DNA of 64,000 nt, from positions 1 to 64,000 of the forward strand of contig JAFXZF010000050.1 in NCBI GenBank assembly GCA_017541365.1. The letters run 5' to 3'. This document shows positions 1 through 6,353 of this stretch, one piece after another; the stretch's first letter is position 1; each line of letters begins with the position of its first letter. The notes under the pieces are model-generated. The model saw only the letters and a list, made by a program, of their open reading frames with translations, did not search any database and was not told the DNA's origin. The stretch comes from Prevotella sp. (GTDB lineage: Bacteria > Bacteroidota > Bacteroidia > Bacteroidales > Bacteroidaceae). The position numbers and the translations under genes are program-made.

Positions 1-216
1 AGGCTGCGCTTAGCATTAAATGATCGTAAAAATTTCATAATGATTAGGTTTTAAAGATTTATTGTTTAGGTAATAATTATCTGTGCGGACAAAATTATCG
101 TTTTTTGCGCTAACGCTCCTCTCATTATTACAGTAATTATTCTCAAATTCACAAAATATACAATCTTTTTTTCGTTATATGTTACAATTTTGGAGGGCTG
201 TTTCGTAATAAATAAG

Positions 217-224
217 TACCTTTG
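217..224 (+). promoter_or_regulatory. Bacteroidota -7 promoter box for the AraC-type regulator
   Basis: TACCTTTG matches the Bacteroidota -7 consensus TAnnTTTG. It ends only five bases before the ATG at 230, so the transcript should begin at or very near the start codon. The gene may therefore be read from a leaderless mRNA. No convincing -33 element is seen. The preceding 216 bases (1-216) are AT-rich and hold no recognisable gene. Confidence 0.55.
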
Positions 225-229
225 CACCT

Positions 230-1444
230 ATGATTAAGTATCTCATCACATCACTGCCCATGCTGGTATGCCTCTTCTGGTCTGCCGTGCTGTGGATGGA
301 CTGGCGCGAACAGCGCTCCGTGGCGAAACTGCGCCTGATGGCGTTTAGCATCACTGCAGCACTGCTCTATATGGGACACTATGTATATTTCAACCATGAG
401 TATGAACTCATCCCCGTGACCGACACCATATACTGCATGGCAAACCTCATGGTGTTTCCTCTCTATCACCTATATATAAATGAGGTGACACAGCCACGCT
501 GGAACCGCATGCTGCAGCTCTACACCGCCCTGCCAGCCATCATCGTCGGTGCTGTGGTGGGCACGGCATACATACTGATGAGCAGCGAGGAGCAGGCGTG
601 CTTTATCGACTCATACCTCTATGGCGGCAACTGCGCATATAGCAACACAGTGATAAGTATGCAGGCAGTAACTCATAGCATAGCAAAAATCATCTTCGCC
701 ATACAGGTAATATCCATTCTCACCATAGGGTACAAAAAGATTGTTTTATTCGATGAAATGGTCGAAAATTGCTATTCCGAGACCGACCAGCGCACCCTGC
801 GACGGGTGAAAGTGGTACTGGGAGTGTTTGTGGTAGCATCGATACTTAGTTTTATTGCCAACATAATAGGACGCAACCATTTCAGCGACACTGGGTATCC
901 CGTCGCCATACCCTCCATACTCTACTCTTCACTCCTCTTTACACTGCTCTATTTAGGACACAAGCAGGACTTCACCATCAGTGAACTCATTAACGAAAAC
1001 GGGGACGAAGACTTCGTACGAAACGCTACGCTACCAAACGGCGCAAGCGCCTACGAAAACGAAAACAAGTCTGATGGTGAGTCTGAAAGCGGACGCAGCA
1101 GTGCCGTAGTACAACAGATAACGAAAGATATCGAAGAACTGATGCAGCAAGAGAAGATATACCTGCAGCCCGACCTGCGCATCAATGACCTGGCCGAACG
1201 CCTGCACACAAACCGCGAATACATCTATCAGGCTATCAACCTGAATAAGCACGTCTCATTCGCAGAATACATAAACCGACAGAGGATAGAGTATGCCCAA
1301 AAGCTTCTCAAGGCCAACCCCACGACACCATCCACCGAGATATACCTCAAGGCAGGCTTCACCTCTCAGGCATCTTTCTTTCGCAACTTCAAGTTGTATG
1401 CCCACATGACGCCAAAAGAGTACGTGCAAGTGCACGCTCTCTGA
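230..1444 (+). CDS. Membrane-anchored AraC-family transcriptional regulator
   Basis: The 404-residue protein has an N-terminal half with several hydrophobic segments (about residues 5-20, 35-55, 70-85, 100-117, 145-165, 190-215 and 225-245). It ends in an AraC-type double helix-turn-helix at about residues 310-404, with LAERLHTNREYIYQAIN and later AGFTSQASFFRNFK. This is the architecture of Bacteroidota regulators that sense at the membrane and bind DNA in the cytoplasm; the ligand is unknown. The linker (about residues 261-280) is partly encoded by a TACGAAAC hairpin element read in frame, giving a PNGASAYEN-like stretch matching one in FolE of this window. The gene stands alone. The start at 230 is the first ATG after the promoter. 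Regulator class is confident; target is unknown. Confidence 0.85.
   Translation: MIKYLITSLPMLVCLFWSAVLWMDWREQRSVAKLRLMAFSITAALLYMGHYVYFNHEYELIPVTDTIYCMANLMVFPLYHLYINEVTQPRWNRMLQLYTALPAIIVGAVVGTAYILMSSEEQACFIDSYLYGGNCAYSNTVISMQAVTHSIAKIIFAIQVISILTIGYKKIVLFDEMVENCYSETDQRTLRRVKVVLGVFVVASILSFIANIIGRNHFSDTGYPVAIPSILYSSLLFTLLYLGHKQDFTISELINENGDEDFVRNATLPNGASAYENENKSDGESESGRSSAVVQQITKDIEELMQQEKIYLQPDLRINDLAERLHTNREYIYQAINLNKHVSFAEYINRQRIEYAQKLLKANPTTPSTEIYLKAGFTSQASFFRNFKLYAHMTPKEYVQVHAL
1011..1060 (+). repeat. TACGAAAC modular hairpin element, copy A (inside the AraC-type gene)
   Basis: The element opens with the palindrome TTCGTACGAA (1013-1022). A degenerate unit follows, with TACCAAAC as separator. 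The hairpin GGCGC-aa-GCGCC (1040-1051) comes next, and the end motif TACGAAAAC is at 1052-1060. It lies in the linker codons between the membrane and DNA-binding domains and keeps the frame. The end motif is read as Tyr-Glu-Asn, exactly as in the folE copy. Confidence 0.75.
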
Positions 1445-1489
1445 CGCAAGATATAATGCTTTAAAGGATAGAAGCTTAGCATCTGCGTC

Positions 1490-1549
1490 AAATTAACTAG
1501 TAAATTTCGCAAATTAACCAGTAAATTTTAAAAATTAACTAGTTAATTT
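1490..1549. repeat. Three 18-bp palindromes at exact 21-bp spacing
   Basis: Copies start at 1490, 1511 and 1532. The third, AAATTAACTAGTTAATTT, is a perfect palindrome; the first two differ by one and two bases. Each is separated by 3 bp, so the period is 21 bp, about two turns of B-DNA. This places all sites on one face of the helix, as in clustered operators or iterons. They lie 46 bp past the AraC-type gene and about 250 bp before the queD promoter. Confidence 0.7.
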
Positions 1550-1627
1550 TGAATAAAAGCTAAGCTACTACATTACAATACTTATATTCCATGGGCGGTA
1601 GATATGCTGTTTCGGCAAAAAAAACAA

Positions 1628-1811
1628 ATGGATTTATTTTGTCGTTTGCTCTTGTTTTTTGATAAATTTTTCACGCCCGAAAAAAGAAATACATTTACTT
1701 TTTTGCTCGCTTAACCAAAATTTTGTAACTTTAGATAAGTTATATGCACTCGGCAATGCAAAAATAAATGGATTTATTTTGTCGTTTGCTCTCGTTTTTG
1801 TAACTTTGCAG
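1628..1811 (+). repeat. Extended-promoter repeat module, tandem copies upstream of queD
   Basis: A partial copy begins at 1628 with ATGGATTTATTTTGTCG. A fuller copy runs from TAACTTTAGATAAG (1727) through TATGCACTCGGCAA to the real promoter at 1801. The same order of motifs recurs before pgi (54310-54431) and, shorter, at 63772-63822. Spurious antisense reading frames arise from the repeat (for example 1634-1861 on the minus strand). With the 18-bp palindromes, this module and the riboswitch fill the otherwise gene-free stretch 1445-1860. Confidence 0.65.
1801..1808 (+). promoter_or_regulatory. -7 promoter box for queD-queE-folE
   Basis: TAACTTTG fits TAnnTTTG. Transcription would begin around 1812-1815, just ahead of the riboswitch aptamer, leaving a leader of about 47 nt before the queD ATG. 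Confidence 0.65.
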
Positions 1812-1822
1812 CTGGAAATGAT

Positions 1823-1857
1823 ATAGGTAGAAGTAAACCCTATTAAAAAAAACTTTG
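1823..1857 (+). promoter_or_regulatory. preQ1-I riboswitch (probable)
   Basis: Stem P1 is ATAGG (1823-1827) paired with CCTAT (1839-1843). The loop includes AAGT (1831-1834), which is complementary to ACTT (1852-1855) in the A-rich tail TAAAAAAAACTTTG. This gives the H-type pseudoknot and A-tract of the small preQ1-I aptamer. The AAACCC before P1 closes also resembles the family core. It ends three bases before the queD ATG, so ligand binding would occlude the ribosome site. The genes controlled make the preQ1 precursor, which fits the assignment. Confidence 0.75.
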
Positions 1858-1860
1858 ACA

Positions 1861-2190
1861 ATGTACTACATCAAGAAGACAATGGAGATAGCGGGCTGTC
1901 ACCAGCTACGGCTATCGTACGAAAGCAAATGCGAGAGAATGCATGGTCACAACTGGGTGGTGACCATCTATTGTAAAAGCCCAGAACTCAACGATGACGG
2001 CATGGTAATCGACTTCACCAAGGTGAAGGAAAGGATACACGGATACCTGGACCACGGCAACTTCAACGAGCTGCTGCCCTTCAACCCCACGGCGGAGAAT
2101 ATCGCTAAGTGGGTGTGCGACCAGATACCCGAGTGCTACCGCGTAGAGGTACAGGAGAGTGTAGGAAACGTGGCGATATATGAAGGTTAA
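1861..2190 (+). CDS. queD: 6-carboxy-5,6,7,8-tetrahydropterin synthase QueD
   Basis: QueD converts 7,8-dihydroneopterin triphosphate to 6-carboxytetrahydropterin, the first dedicated step to preQ0 and queuosine. The 109-residue protein has the family zinc-histidine pattern: His in CHQL near residue 15 and the paired His in MHGHNW around residues 29-32, followed by HGNFNEL near residue 63. The ATG at 1861 is preferred over a TTG six bases upstream because that TTG lies in the tail of the preQ1 aptamer. It is the first gene of queD-queE-folE and overlaps queE by 11 bp, suggesting coupled translation. No queC is visible in the window. Confidence 0.93.
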   Translation: MYYIKKTMEIAGCHQLRLSYESKCERMHGHNWVVTIYCKSPELNDDGMVIDFTKVKERIHGYLDHGNFNELLPFNPTAENIAKWVCDQIPECYRVEVQESVGNVAIYEG

Positions 2191-2737
2191 CGAGATATTC
2201 TACTCCCTGCAGGGCGAGGGCAGATGGACGGGCACTGCGGCGGTATTTCTACGACTCAGCGGCTGCAACATGAAGTGCTGGTTTTGCGACACCAAGCATG
2301 AGGAGGGCACGGAGATGACGGAGGAGGAGATAGTGGGCAGAGTGAAAGGCTATCCTGCACGGCACATAGTGATAACGGGAGGCGAACCTACCATGCAGCT
2401 CACGGCACGCCTCACGGAACTGCTACACAGAGAGGGATTCTACATACAGATAGAGACCAACGGGACACTGCCCCTCCGCGAAGGTGCCGACATAGACTGG
2501 ATAACGTGCAGTCCGAAGGCTGGCGAGATAAAACTGCAGCGCATAGACGAACTGAAACTGCTCTTCGTACCTGAATATATAGAGAAATATAAGGATGTGG
2601 AGGCTTCTCACTTCTGCATACAACCTTTGGATGACCATAATGGTAACGATAACGTTAACAAGGTAGTTGATTATATCCTTGAACACCCCAAATGGCATCT
2701 ATCATTGCAAACTCATAAGCTAATAAACATACAATGA
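2180..2737 (+). CDS. queE: 7-carboxy-7-deazaguanine synthase QueE
   Basis: This radical SAM enzyme turns 6-carboxytetrahydropterin into 7-carboxy-7-deazaguanine. Near the N terminus it has SLQGEG and the cluster-binding motif CNMKCWFCDT (C-x3-C-x2-C, about residues 30-38). GGEPTMQ follows in the SAM-binding region and LSLQTHK lies near the end. At 185 residues it is at the short end of the family. A loop near residues 154-160 is encoded by nnTAAC hexamers and reads NGNDNVN. The gene overlaps queD by 11 bp and folE by 4 bp. Confidence 0.93.
   Translation: MKVNEIFYSLQGEGRWTGTAAVFLRLSGCNMKCWFCDTKHEEGTEMTEEEIVGRVKGYPARHIVITGGEPTMQLTARLTELLHREGFYIQIETNGTLPLREGADIDWITCSPKAGEIKLQRIDELKLLFVPEYIEKYKDVEASHFCIQPLDDHNGNDNVNKVVDYILEHPKWHLSLQTHKLINIQ
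2642..2659 (+). repeat. nnTAAC hexamer repeat inside queE
   Basis: Three hexamers, GGTAAC GATAAC GTTAAC, code for Gly-Asn-Asp-Asn-Val-Asn in a variable loop. Related runs are at 3446-3464, about 4633-4650, 7623-7658 and 49121-49156. Confidence 0.6.
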
Positions 2738-3408
2738 GCAATAATATAACACAGGAAGAGGTAAAGGATGCTATACGCACCATAATGCGCTATATCGGCG
2801 AGGACCCTGAGCGTGAGGGACTGCATAACACGCCTGAACGCATAGTAAGGATGTTTGACGAGATATACCGTGGCTACAAGCCTGAGATGAAGCCGAGGAT
2901 AAGTACGTTTAAGCAAGAAAACTCACTGCGTTCGTACGAAGCGCAATCAGAGATTGCTACGAAACGGTCTAAAGACCTACGAAACGGTGCAAGCACCTAC
3001 GAAAACATGGTGTTTGACTGCGGCGACTACTACTCTATGTGTGAGCACCACATGCTGCCGTTTTTTGGTAAATATTACTTTGCCTACATACCTAACCCTG
3101 CGGGGAGGATACTGGGCATATCAAAGGTGGCACGCGTGGTGAGCTACTGCGCTGCACGCCTGCAGCTGCAGGAGAAACTATGCCACGACGTCATCGACAT
3201 GCTATCGGAGGCGCTGTCGCAGACACGTAGCGGCAAACCGCTGCCGCCGGCACTTGGATTTGCCATAGTGATGAAGGGACACCACACATGTAAGTCGATG
3301 CGTGGGGTAAAGAATAAGGGAGACATGACCGTATCATACTTCACGGGATGCTTCGAGAAGAACCGCCAGTTGCGCAACGAGTTTTTCAACATGATTGCGA
3401 TGCAATAA
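2734..3408 (+). CDS. folE: GTP cyclohydrolase I FolE, with an in-frame repeat-derived insertion
   Basis: FolE converts GTP to 7,8-dihydroneopterin triphosphate, feeding both folate and the QueD-QueE branch. Family landmarks are GEDPEREGL, then YYSMCEHHMLPFFGK (zinc Cys and His), GRILGISK, and CKSMRGVK near the C terminus. Between STF (about residue 58) and the MVFDCGDYYSM segment lie about 25-28 extra residues, including ATKRSKDLRNGASTYEN. These are encoded by a TACGAAAC hairpin element at 2921-3006. The insertion sits in the variable loop before the zinc-binding Cys, so the enzyme is probably active. It is the last gene of queD-queE-folE, followed by a strong terminator. Confidence 0.93.
   Translation: MSNNITQEEVKDAIRTIMRYIGEDPEREGLHNTPERIVRMFDEIYRGYKPEMKPRISTFKQENSLRSYEAQSEIATKRSKDLRNGASTYENMVFDCGDYYSMCEHHMLPFFGKYYFAYIPNPAGRILGISKVARVVSYCAARLQLQEKLCHDVIDMLSEALSQTRSGKPLPPALGFAIVMKGHHTCKSMRGVKNKGDMTVSYFTGCFEKNRQLRNEFFNMIAMQ
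2921..3006 (+). repeat. TACGAAAC modular hairpin element, copy B (inside folE)
   Basis: The order is ACTCACTGCG, palindrome TTCGTACGAA (2931-2940), hairpin GCAATC-aga-GATTGC, separator TACGAAAC, hairpin GGTCT-aa-AGACC, TACGAAAC, hairpin GGTGC-aa-GCACC, then end motif TACGAAAAC (2998-3006). The last units are 20 bp, so the 8-mer is read in all three frames (Thr-Lys, Arg-Asn, Tyr-Glu) and never makes a stop. This is the cleanest copy in the window. Confidence 0.85.
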
Positions 3409-3410
3409 AT

Positions 3411-3436
3411 AAAGGCTGACCACTTGGTCAGCCTTT
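3411..3436. terminator. Bidirectional terminator between folE and the ferredoxin gene
   Basis: AAAGGCTGACC pairs with GGTCAGCCTTT across the 4-base loop ACTT. It sits three bases after the folE stop and between convergent genes. Hexamers of the nnTAAC family and a run of eight C lie just downstream. Confidence 0.8.
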
Positions 3437-3474
3437 ATTGCTCTGTTAGCGTTAACGTTAGCGTTCCCCCCCCG

Positions 3475-3642
3475 TTATGGCAGTGAGATTGCCTCGTTAG
3501 GACATACATCAGCGCATGTGCCGCACTCGGTGCAAGCATCAGGGTCGATAGAATAGATGTCGCCTGCAGAGATTGCCTCAGCTGGACACTCATCGATACA
3601 TGTACCGCAAGCGATACAATCTGAACCAATTACGTAAGCCAT
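3475..3642 (-). CDS. Small ferredoxin, two [4Fe-4S] clusters
   Basis: The 55-residue protein begins MAYVIGSDCIACGTCIDEC. It has two cluster motifs: CIACGTCIDECP (C-x2-C-x2-C-x3-CP) and CTECGTCADVCP. This is the classic bacterial 2[4Fe-4S] ferredoxin, a soluble one-electron carrier for partners such as pyruvate:ferredoxin oxidoreductase and hydrogenases. It is transcribed alone from a -7 box at 3726-3733. Longer reading frames over this region are in other frames and lack the Cys motifs. Confidence 0.93.
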   Translation of the reverse strand: MAYVIGSDCIACGTCIDECPAEAISAGDIYSIDPDACTECGTCADVCPNEAISLP

Positions 3643-3725
3643 AGTTTAAATGTGTTTTAAAATGTTTATAATGTTTTTGTATAAGTAATCATTTTTAGGT
3701 ATCAGGATACCCGCATTTGACAGTG

Positions 3726-3733
3726 CAAAGATA
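3726..3733 (-). promoter_or_regulatory. -7 promoter box for the ferredoxin gene
   Basis: On the minus strand this reads TATCTTTG (TAnnTTTG), leaving a leader of about 80 nt before the ferredoxin ATG. No gene is seen between here and 3894. Confidence 0.55.
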
Positions 3734-3894
3734 AGAAAAAGATTTTATATGTACCTAATTTTGATGATACTTTTTTTGAAAAAAGATAAAAAATACCTAC
3801 TTTCTCCATCCTTTTGAAGGGATTTAATAGAGGGAAACGCAATTTTTTGACAAGAAAAACGTTCTTATTACAGATTACAGATAATAGATAATAG

Positions 3895-4635
3895 ATGAGG
3901 TATAGACTTTTACTGCTAATCATAATTTGCCAATTTGTCAATTTGTCAATTGTCAATTCAGCAAGTGCCCAAGAGGAGCGCGTGCAGAACCGCCCTTATA
4001 CTGACCTGCGCCCCTTGCACTTCGGCATCGTGGTGGGCAGTAACCTGCAGGAGACGGAGCTGCGAAACGTGGGACTCACCACACTGCGTACAGGGGAGCA
4101 GTCGGAGATATACTGCGACCAGGACTCATGGGACCTGGGATTTAACGTGGGGGTGCTCATGGAGGCTCGTCTCAACCAGCACTTCGCACTGAGGGTGGCA
4201 CCACAGCTGTACTTCGGCACGCACAACTACCGATTTTATAACGTGCTGCACCCTGAGGAGAACCGCGAACCTAAGACGCAGTCACTGCGCACGGTGTATG
4301 TGGGGGCTGACTTCGACATCATCTTTGCAGCACAGCGATGGAACAACCACCGTCCGTACATCATGGCGGGCATTGCACCGATGATAAACCTCACCAATAC
4401 GGGAAACGACTATATACAGATGAAGAAGTCGGAGGTGTTTGTAGAGGTAGGACTGGGATGTGACTTCTACCTGCCATTCTTCAAACTGCGCCCCGAACTC
4501 AAGTTTATGTACGGACTGACCAACGCTCTCAACACCAATCGCGAGATAAAGGATGACAACCCTATACTGCCATATGCCTCTGCCGTGGACAAGGCAACGA
4601 ATAAGATGATAGTGCTGTCGTTTTACTTTGAATAA
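3895..4635 (+). CDS. porT: PorT-family outer-membrane protein (type IX secretion)
   Basis: The 246-residue protein has a signal peptide ending around SASAQEE. It continues with RPYTDLRPLHFGIVVGSN, the conserved entry of the PorT family, followed by alternating beta-barrel strands and a terminal strand ending in Phe-Glu (MIVLSFYFE). PorT is an outer-membrane barrel needed for type IX secretion in Porphyromonas and relatives. Signal-peptide codons 13-22 consist of CAATTTGT-type tandem repeats (3931-3960), coding for part of CQFVNLSIVNS. The gene is monocistronic and convergent with the lipoprotein gene at 4691. The link to sprA in the same window supports a complete T9SS. Confidence 0.8.
   Translation: MRYRLLLLIIICQFVNLSIVNSASAQEERVQNRPYTDLRPLHFGIVVGSNLQETELRNVGLTTLRTGEQSEIYCDQDSWDLGFNVGVLMEARLNQHFALRVAPQLYFGTHNYRFYNVLHPEENREPKTQSLRTVYVGADFDIIFAAQRWNNHRPYIMAGIAPMINLTNTGNDYIQMKKSEVFVEVGLGCDFYLPFFKLRPELKFMYGLTNALNTNREIKDDNPILPYASAVDKATNKMIVLSFYFE
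3931..3960 (+). repeat. CAATTTGT tandem repeat in the porT signal peptide
   Basis: CAATTTGT, CAATTTGT, CAATTGT and CAATTCA follow one another inside the signal-peptide codons. Unit lengths of 7 and 8 bp mean that gain or loss of one unit would shift the frame. Confidence 0.7.
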
Positions 4636-4658
4636 CGATAACCTTGACGATAATGACA

Positions 4659-4688
4659 AAAAAAGCTACCCCGCAGGGTAGCTTTTTT
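4659..4688. terminator. Bidirectional terminator between porT and the coiled-coil lipoprotein gene
   Basis: AAAAAAGCTACCC pairs with GGGTAGCTTTTTT over the loop CGCA. It provides a T-tract on either strand between convergent genes. Confidence 0.85.
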
Positions 4689-4690
4689 GT

Positions 4691-5569
4691 TTATTTCACC
4701 AGGATCACAAGATATCGGCTGGTGCTCCAGAACTGCTGCGGATTGGTGATGCGCAGTACGTACTGCTTCTGTGCATCGGGCTGCAGGGTGTAGGTGCCAG
4801 CGGGGTGGGTGGTGAGTATCTCGGCACTCTTGGAGTAGAGTTTGATCTCCTTCACGTCGCGTATGTCAATCTTGGTGAAGTAGCTCTTGTTGAAGCTGGA
4901 GCGCAGCACATGACCCTTGTGGTAGATATTCTGCGACTGCAGCTCCTTCTTGTTGCCAAAGACATAGTAGGCGGTGTTGAGCTGACTGTCCTGCGCATCG
5001 ATGGTCTGCTGCTTCTGACGTGACTCCTCCTTCATATCGCCGAGGTCGGTGTTGAGTTCGGCAACGGTCTTGTCGAGTTCGGCGATGTGGATGTCCTTCT
5101 GCTCGAGTTCGGCCTGAAGCTGCTGCAGGGCTTTGTTCTTGTCATCGAGCTGCTGTACGAAGCCGGCTATGGTACGTTTGAGCTGTTCGGAACGTGTGCT
5201 GCCCTCGCGCACCTGTTGCTGCAGGCGCTCTATAAGGTCGCGGTTGTGCTGCATGCGCTGCTGTATATTGCGTATGCTCAGACGTATCTGCTCCGACTTG
5301 TCAATCTGTTCGCCAGTCTTCATCAGCGATACGGTATTCTCTGCCTGCTCGATGAGGCGGAAACCCTCTTGTATCTCATTGAAGGTTGACATGATGTCAT
5401 TGATCTCATTGTCCTTCTGCTCTATGACCTTCTGCAGAGAGTCGATACGTGCATCGGTCTCCTTGAGGCCGTCACCCTTGTTGCTGCTGCAAGAGGCAAA
5501 GAGTAATAGCATGGCTATTACAAATGGAGAATTGAAAATGGAGAATTGAAAATTGTTATTACCTATCAT
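4691..5569 (-). CDS. Coiled-coil lipoprotein, function unknown
   Basis: The 292-residue protein has a lipobox-like LLLFASCSS near residues 20-28, so it is probably lipid-anchored. Long heptad-rich coiled coils follow (about residues 35-195, many Gln, Glu, Leu). A C-terminal domain of about 95 residues is probably beta-rich and begins near TAYYVFGNKKEL. The pattern is seen in Bacteroidota envelope proteins of unknown role. The first 18 codons include AATTTTC-type repeats (part of NNFQFSIFNSPF), so the true start is uncertain. It follows the gene at 5605 on the same strand with a 35-bp gap made of TTATCTTTTATCTTTAATC repeats. Confidence 0.75.
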   Translation of the reverse strand: MIGNNNFQFSIFNSPFVIAMLLLFASCSSNKGDGLKETDARIDSLQKVIEQKDNEINDIMSTFNEIQEGFRLIEQAENTVSLMKTGEQIDKSEQIRLSIRNIQQRMQHNRDLIERLQQQVREGSTRSEQLKRTIAGFVQQLDDKNKALQQLQAELEQKDIHIAELDKTVAELNTDLGDMKEESRQKQQTIDAQDSQLNTAYYVFGNKKELQSQNIYHKGHVLRSSFNKSYFTKIDIRDVKEIKLYSKSAEILTTHPAGTYTLQPDAQKQYVLRITNPQQFWSTSRYLVILVK

Positions 5570-5604
5570 CTCTTATCTTTTATCTTTAATCTTTAATCTG
5601 TAAT

Positions 5605-6336
5605 TTAGTTCAGCGGTACGTCAAACTCGATGACGTTGCTAATGGTCTTGTCGCCGGAAATGACGGAGAGCGCGAAGTGTGCGGTGCCCTTACGGAGTGA
5701 TGTCTCGGCACTGATATAGGCGGTATAGCGCAGTGCCCCACGGGGAGGGAGCCTCTCTATCAGTGTGGAGGGTGAGATGATGAGGTGGCTGTTGCCTGTC
5801 GTCTCTTGTATATATGGCACTATATTGGCGATGTCATGATCGGATACATTGCGTATCTCAAAGGCTATCTTCACCAGTTCGCCCTTGGCGATATGCGTGG
5901 TGCCGGCATCATTGATAAAGCGGGCATTGGAGATACTTATCAAACTCTCACTCTCTCCCTCCTCCATAGTTATCACATCGTCATATACTGGGTCGGCAGA
6001 ATAGCCGGTATCAGCCCCAGGAGTCTTGCGTACACCGTCAACGTCATTCTCACGGACGGGATACTCCCTGCCCTGATATATGGCATCACGATGAGCCTCA
6101 AACTGCTCTCGCTCCTGCTTCTCGGCAGCAGCACCTATTGCAGCACCAGCGCCAGCACCTACTGCCATACCCACGAGGGTGCCTATGTCGCTGCCTCGCG
6201 GTCCGCCGCCGATGCCTCCGATGCATGAACCTATGATACCTCCAAACATGGAACCCGTCAGGGCTCCGCTGCCTGCCGAACTACATGAGGAAAGAAGCAC
6301 TGTGGCTCCCACTGCCAGTATAAATATCTTCTTCAT
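5605..6336 (-). CDS. Glycine-zipper lipoprotein with C-terminal beta domain
   Basis: The signal sequence ends in LLSSCSS, a lipobox near residue 18. Residues 20-70 are a Gly/Ala-rich zipper (GSMFGGIIGSCIGGIGGG and VGMAVGAGAGAAIGAAA), of the kind found in outer-membrane or surface-exposed anchors. The C-terminal 110 residues (from about 130) look like an Ig- or CARDB-type beta domain with hydrophobic alternation. The protein is 243 residues. It lies between the M23 peptidase gene (18 bp upstream) and the coiled-coil lipoprotein, and all three probably form one envelope-related operon. Specific function is unknown. Confidence 0.75.
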   Translation of the reverse strand: MKKIFILAVGATVLLSSCSSAGSGALTGSMFGGIIGSCIGGIGGGPRGSDIGTLVGMAVGAGAGAAIGAAAEKQEREQFEAHRDAIYQGREYPVRENDVDGVRKTPGADTGYSADPVYDDVITMEEGESESLISISNARFINDAGTTHIAKGELVKIAFEIRNVSDHDIANIVPYIQETTGNSHLIISPSTLIERLPPRGALRYTAYISAETSLRKGTAHFALSVISGDKTISNVIEFDVPLN

Positions 6337-6353
6337 AACCTATTATCTATTAT

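Noticed and set aside
1634..1861. Minus-strand 75-codon frame before queD
   Set aside because: It is produced by the extended-promoter repeat module, spans a promoter and a riboswitch, and similar frames appear wherever the module occurs.
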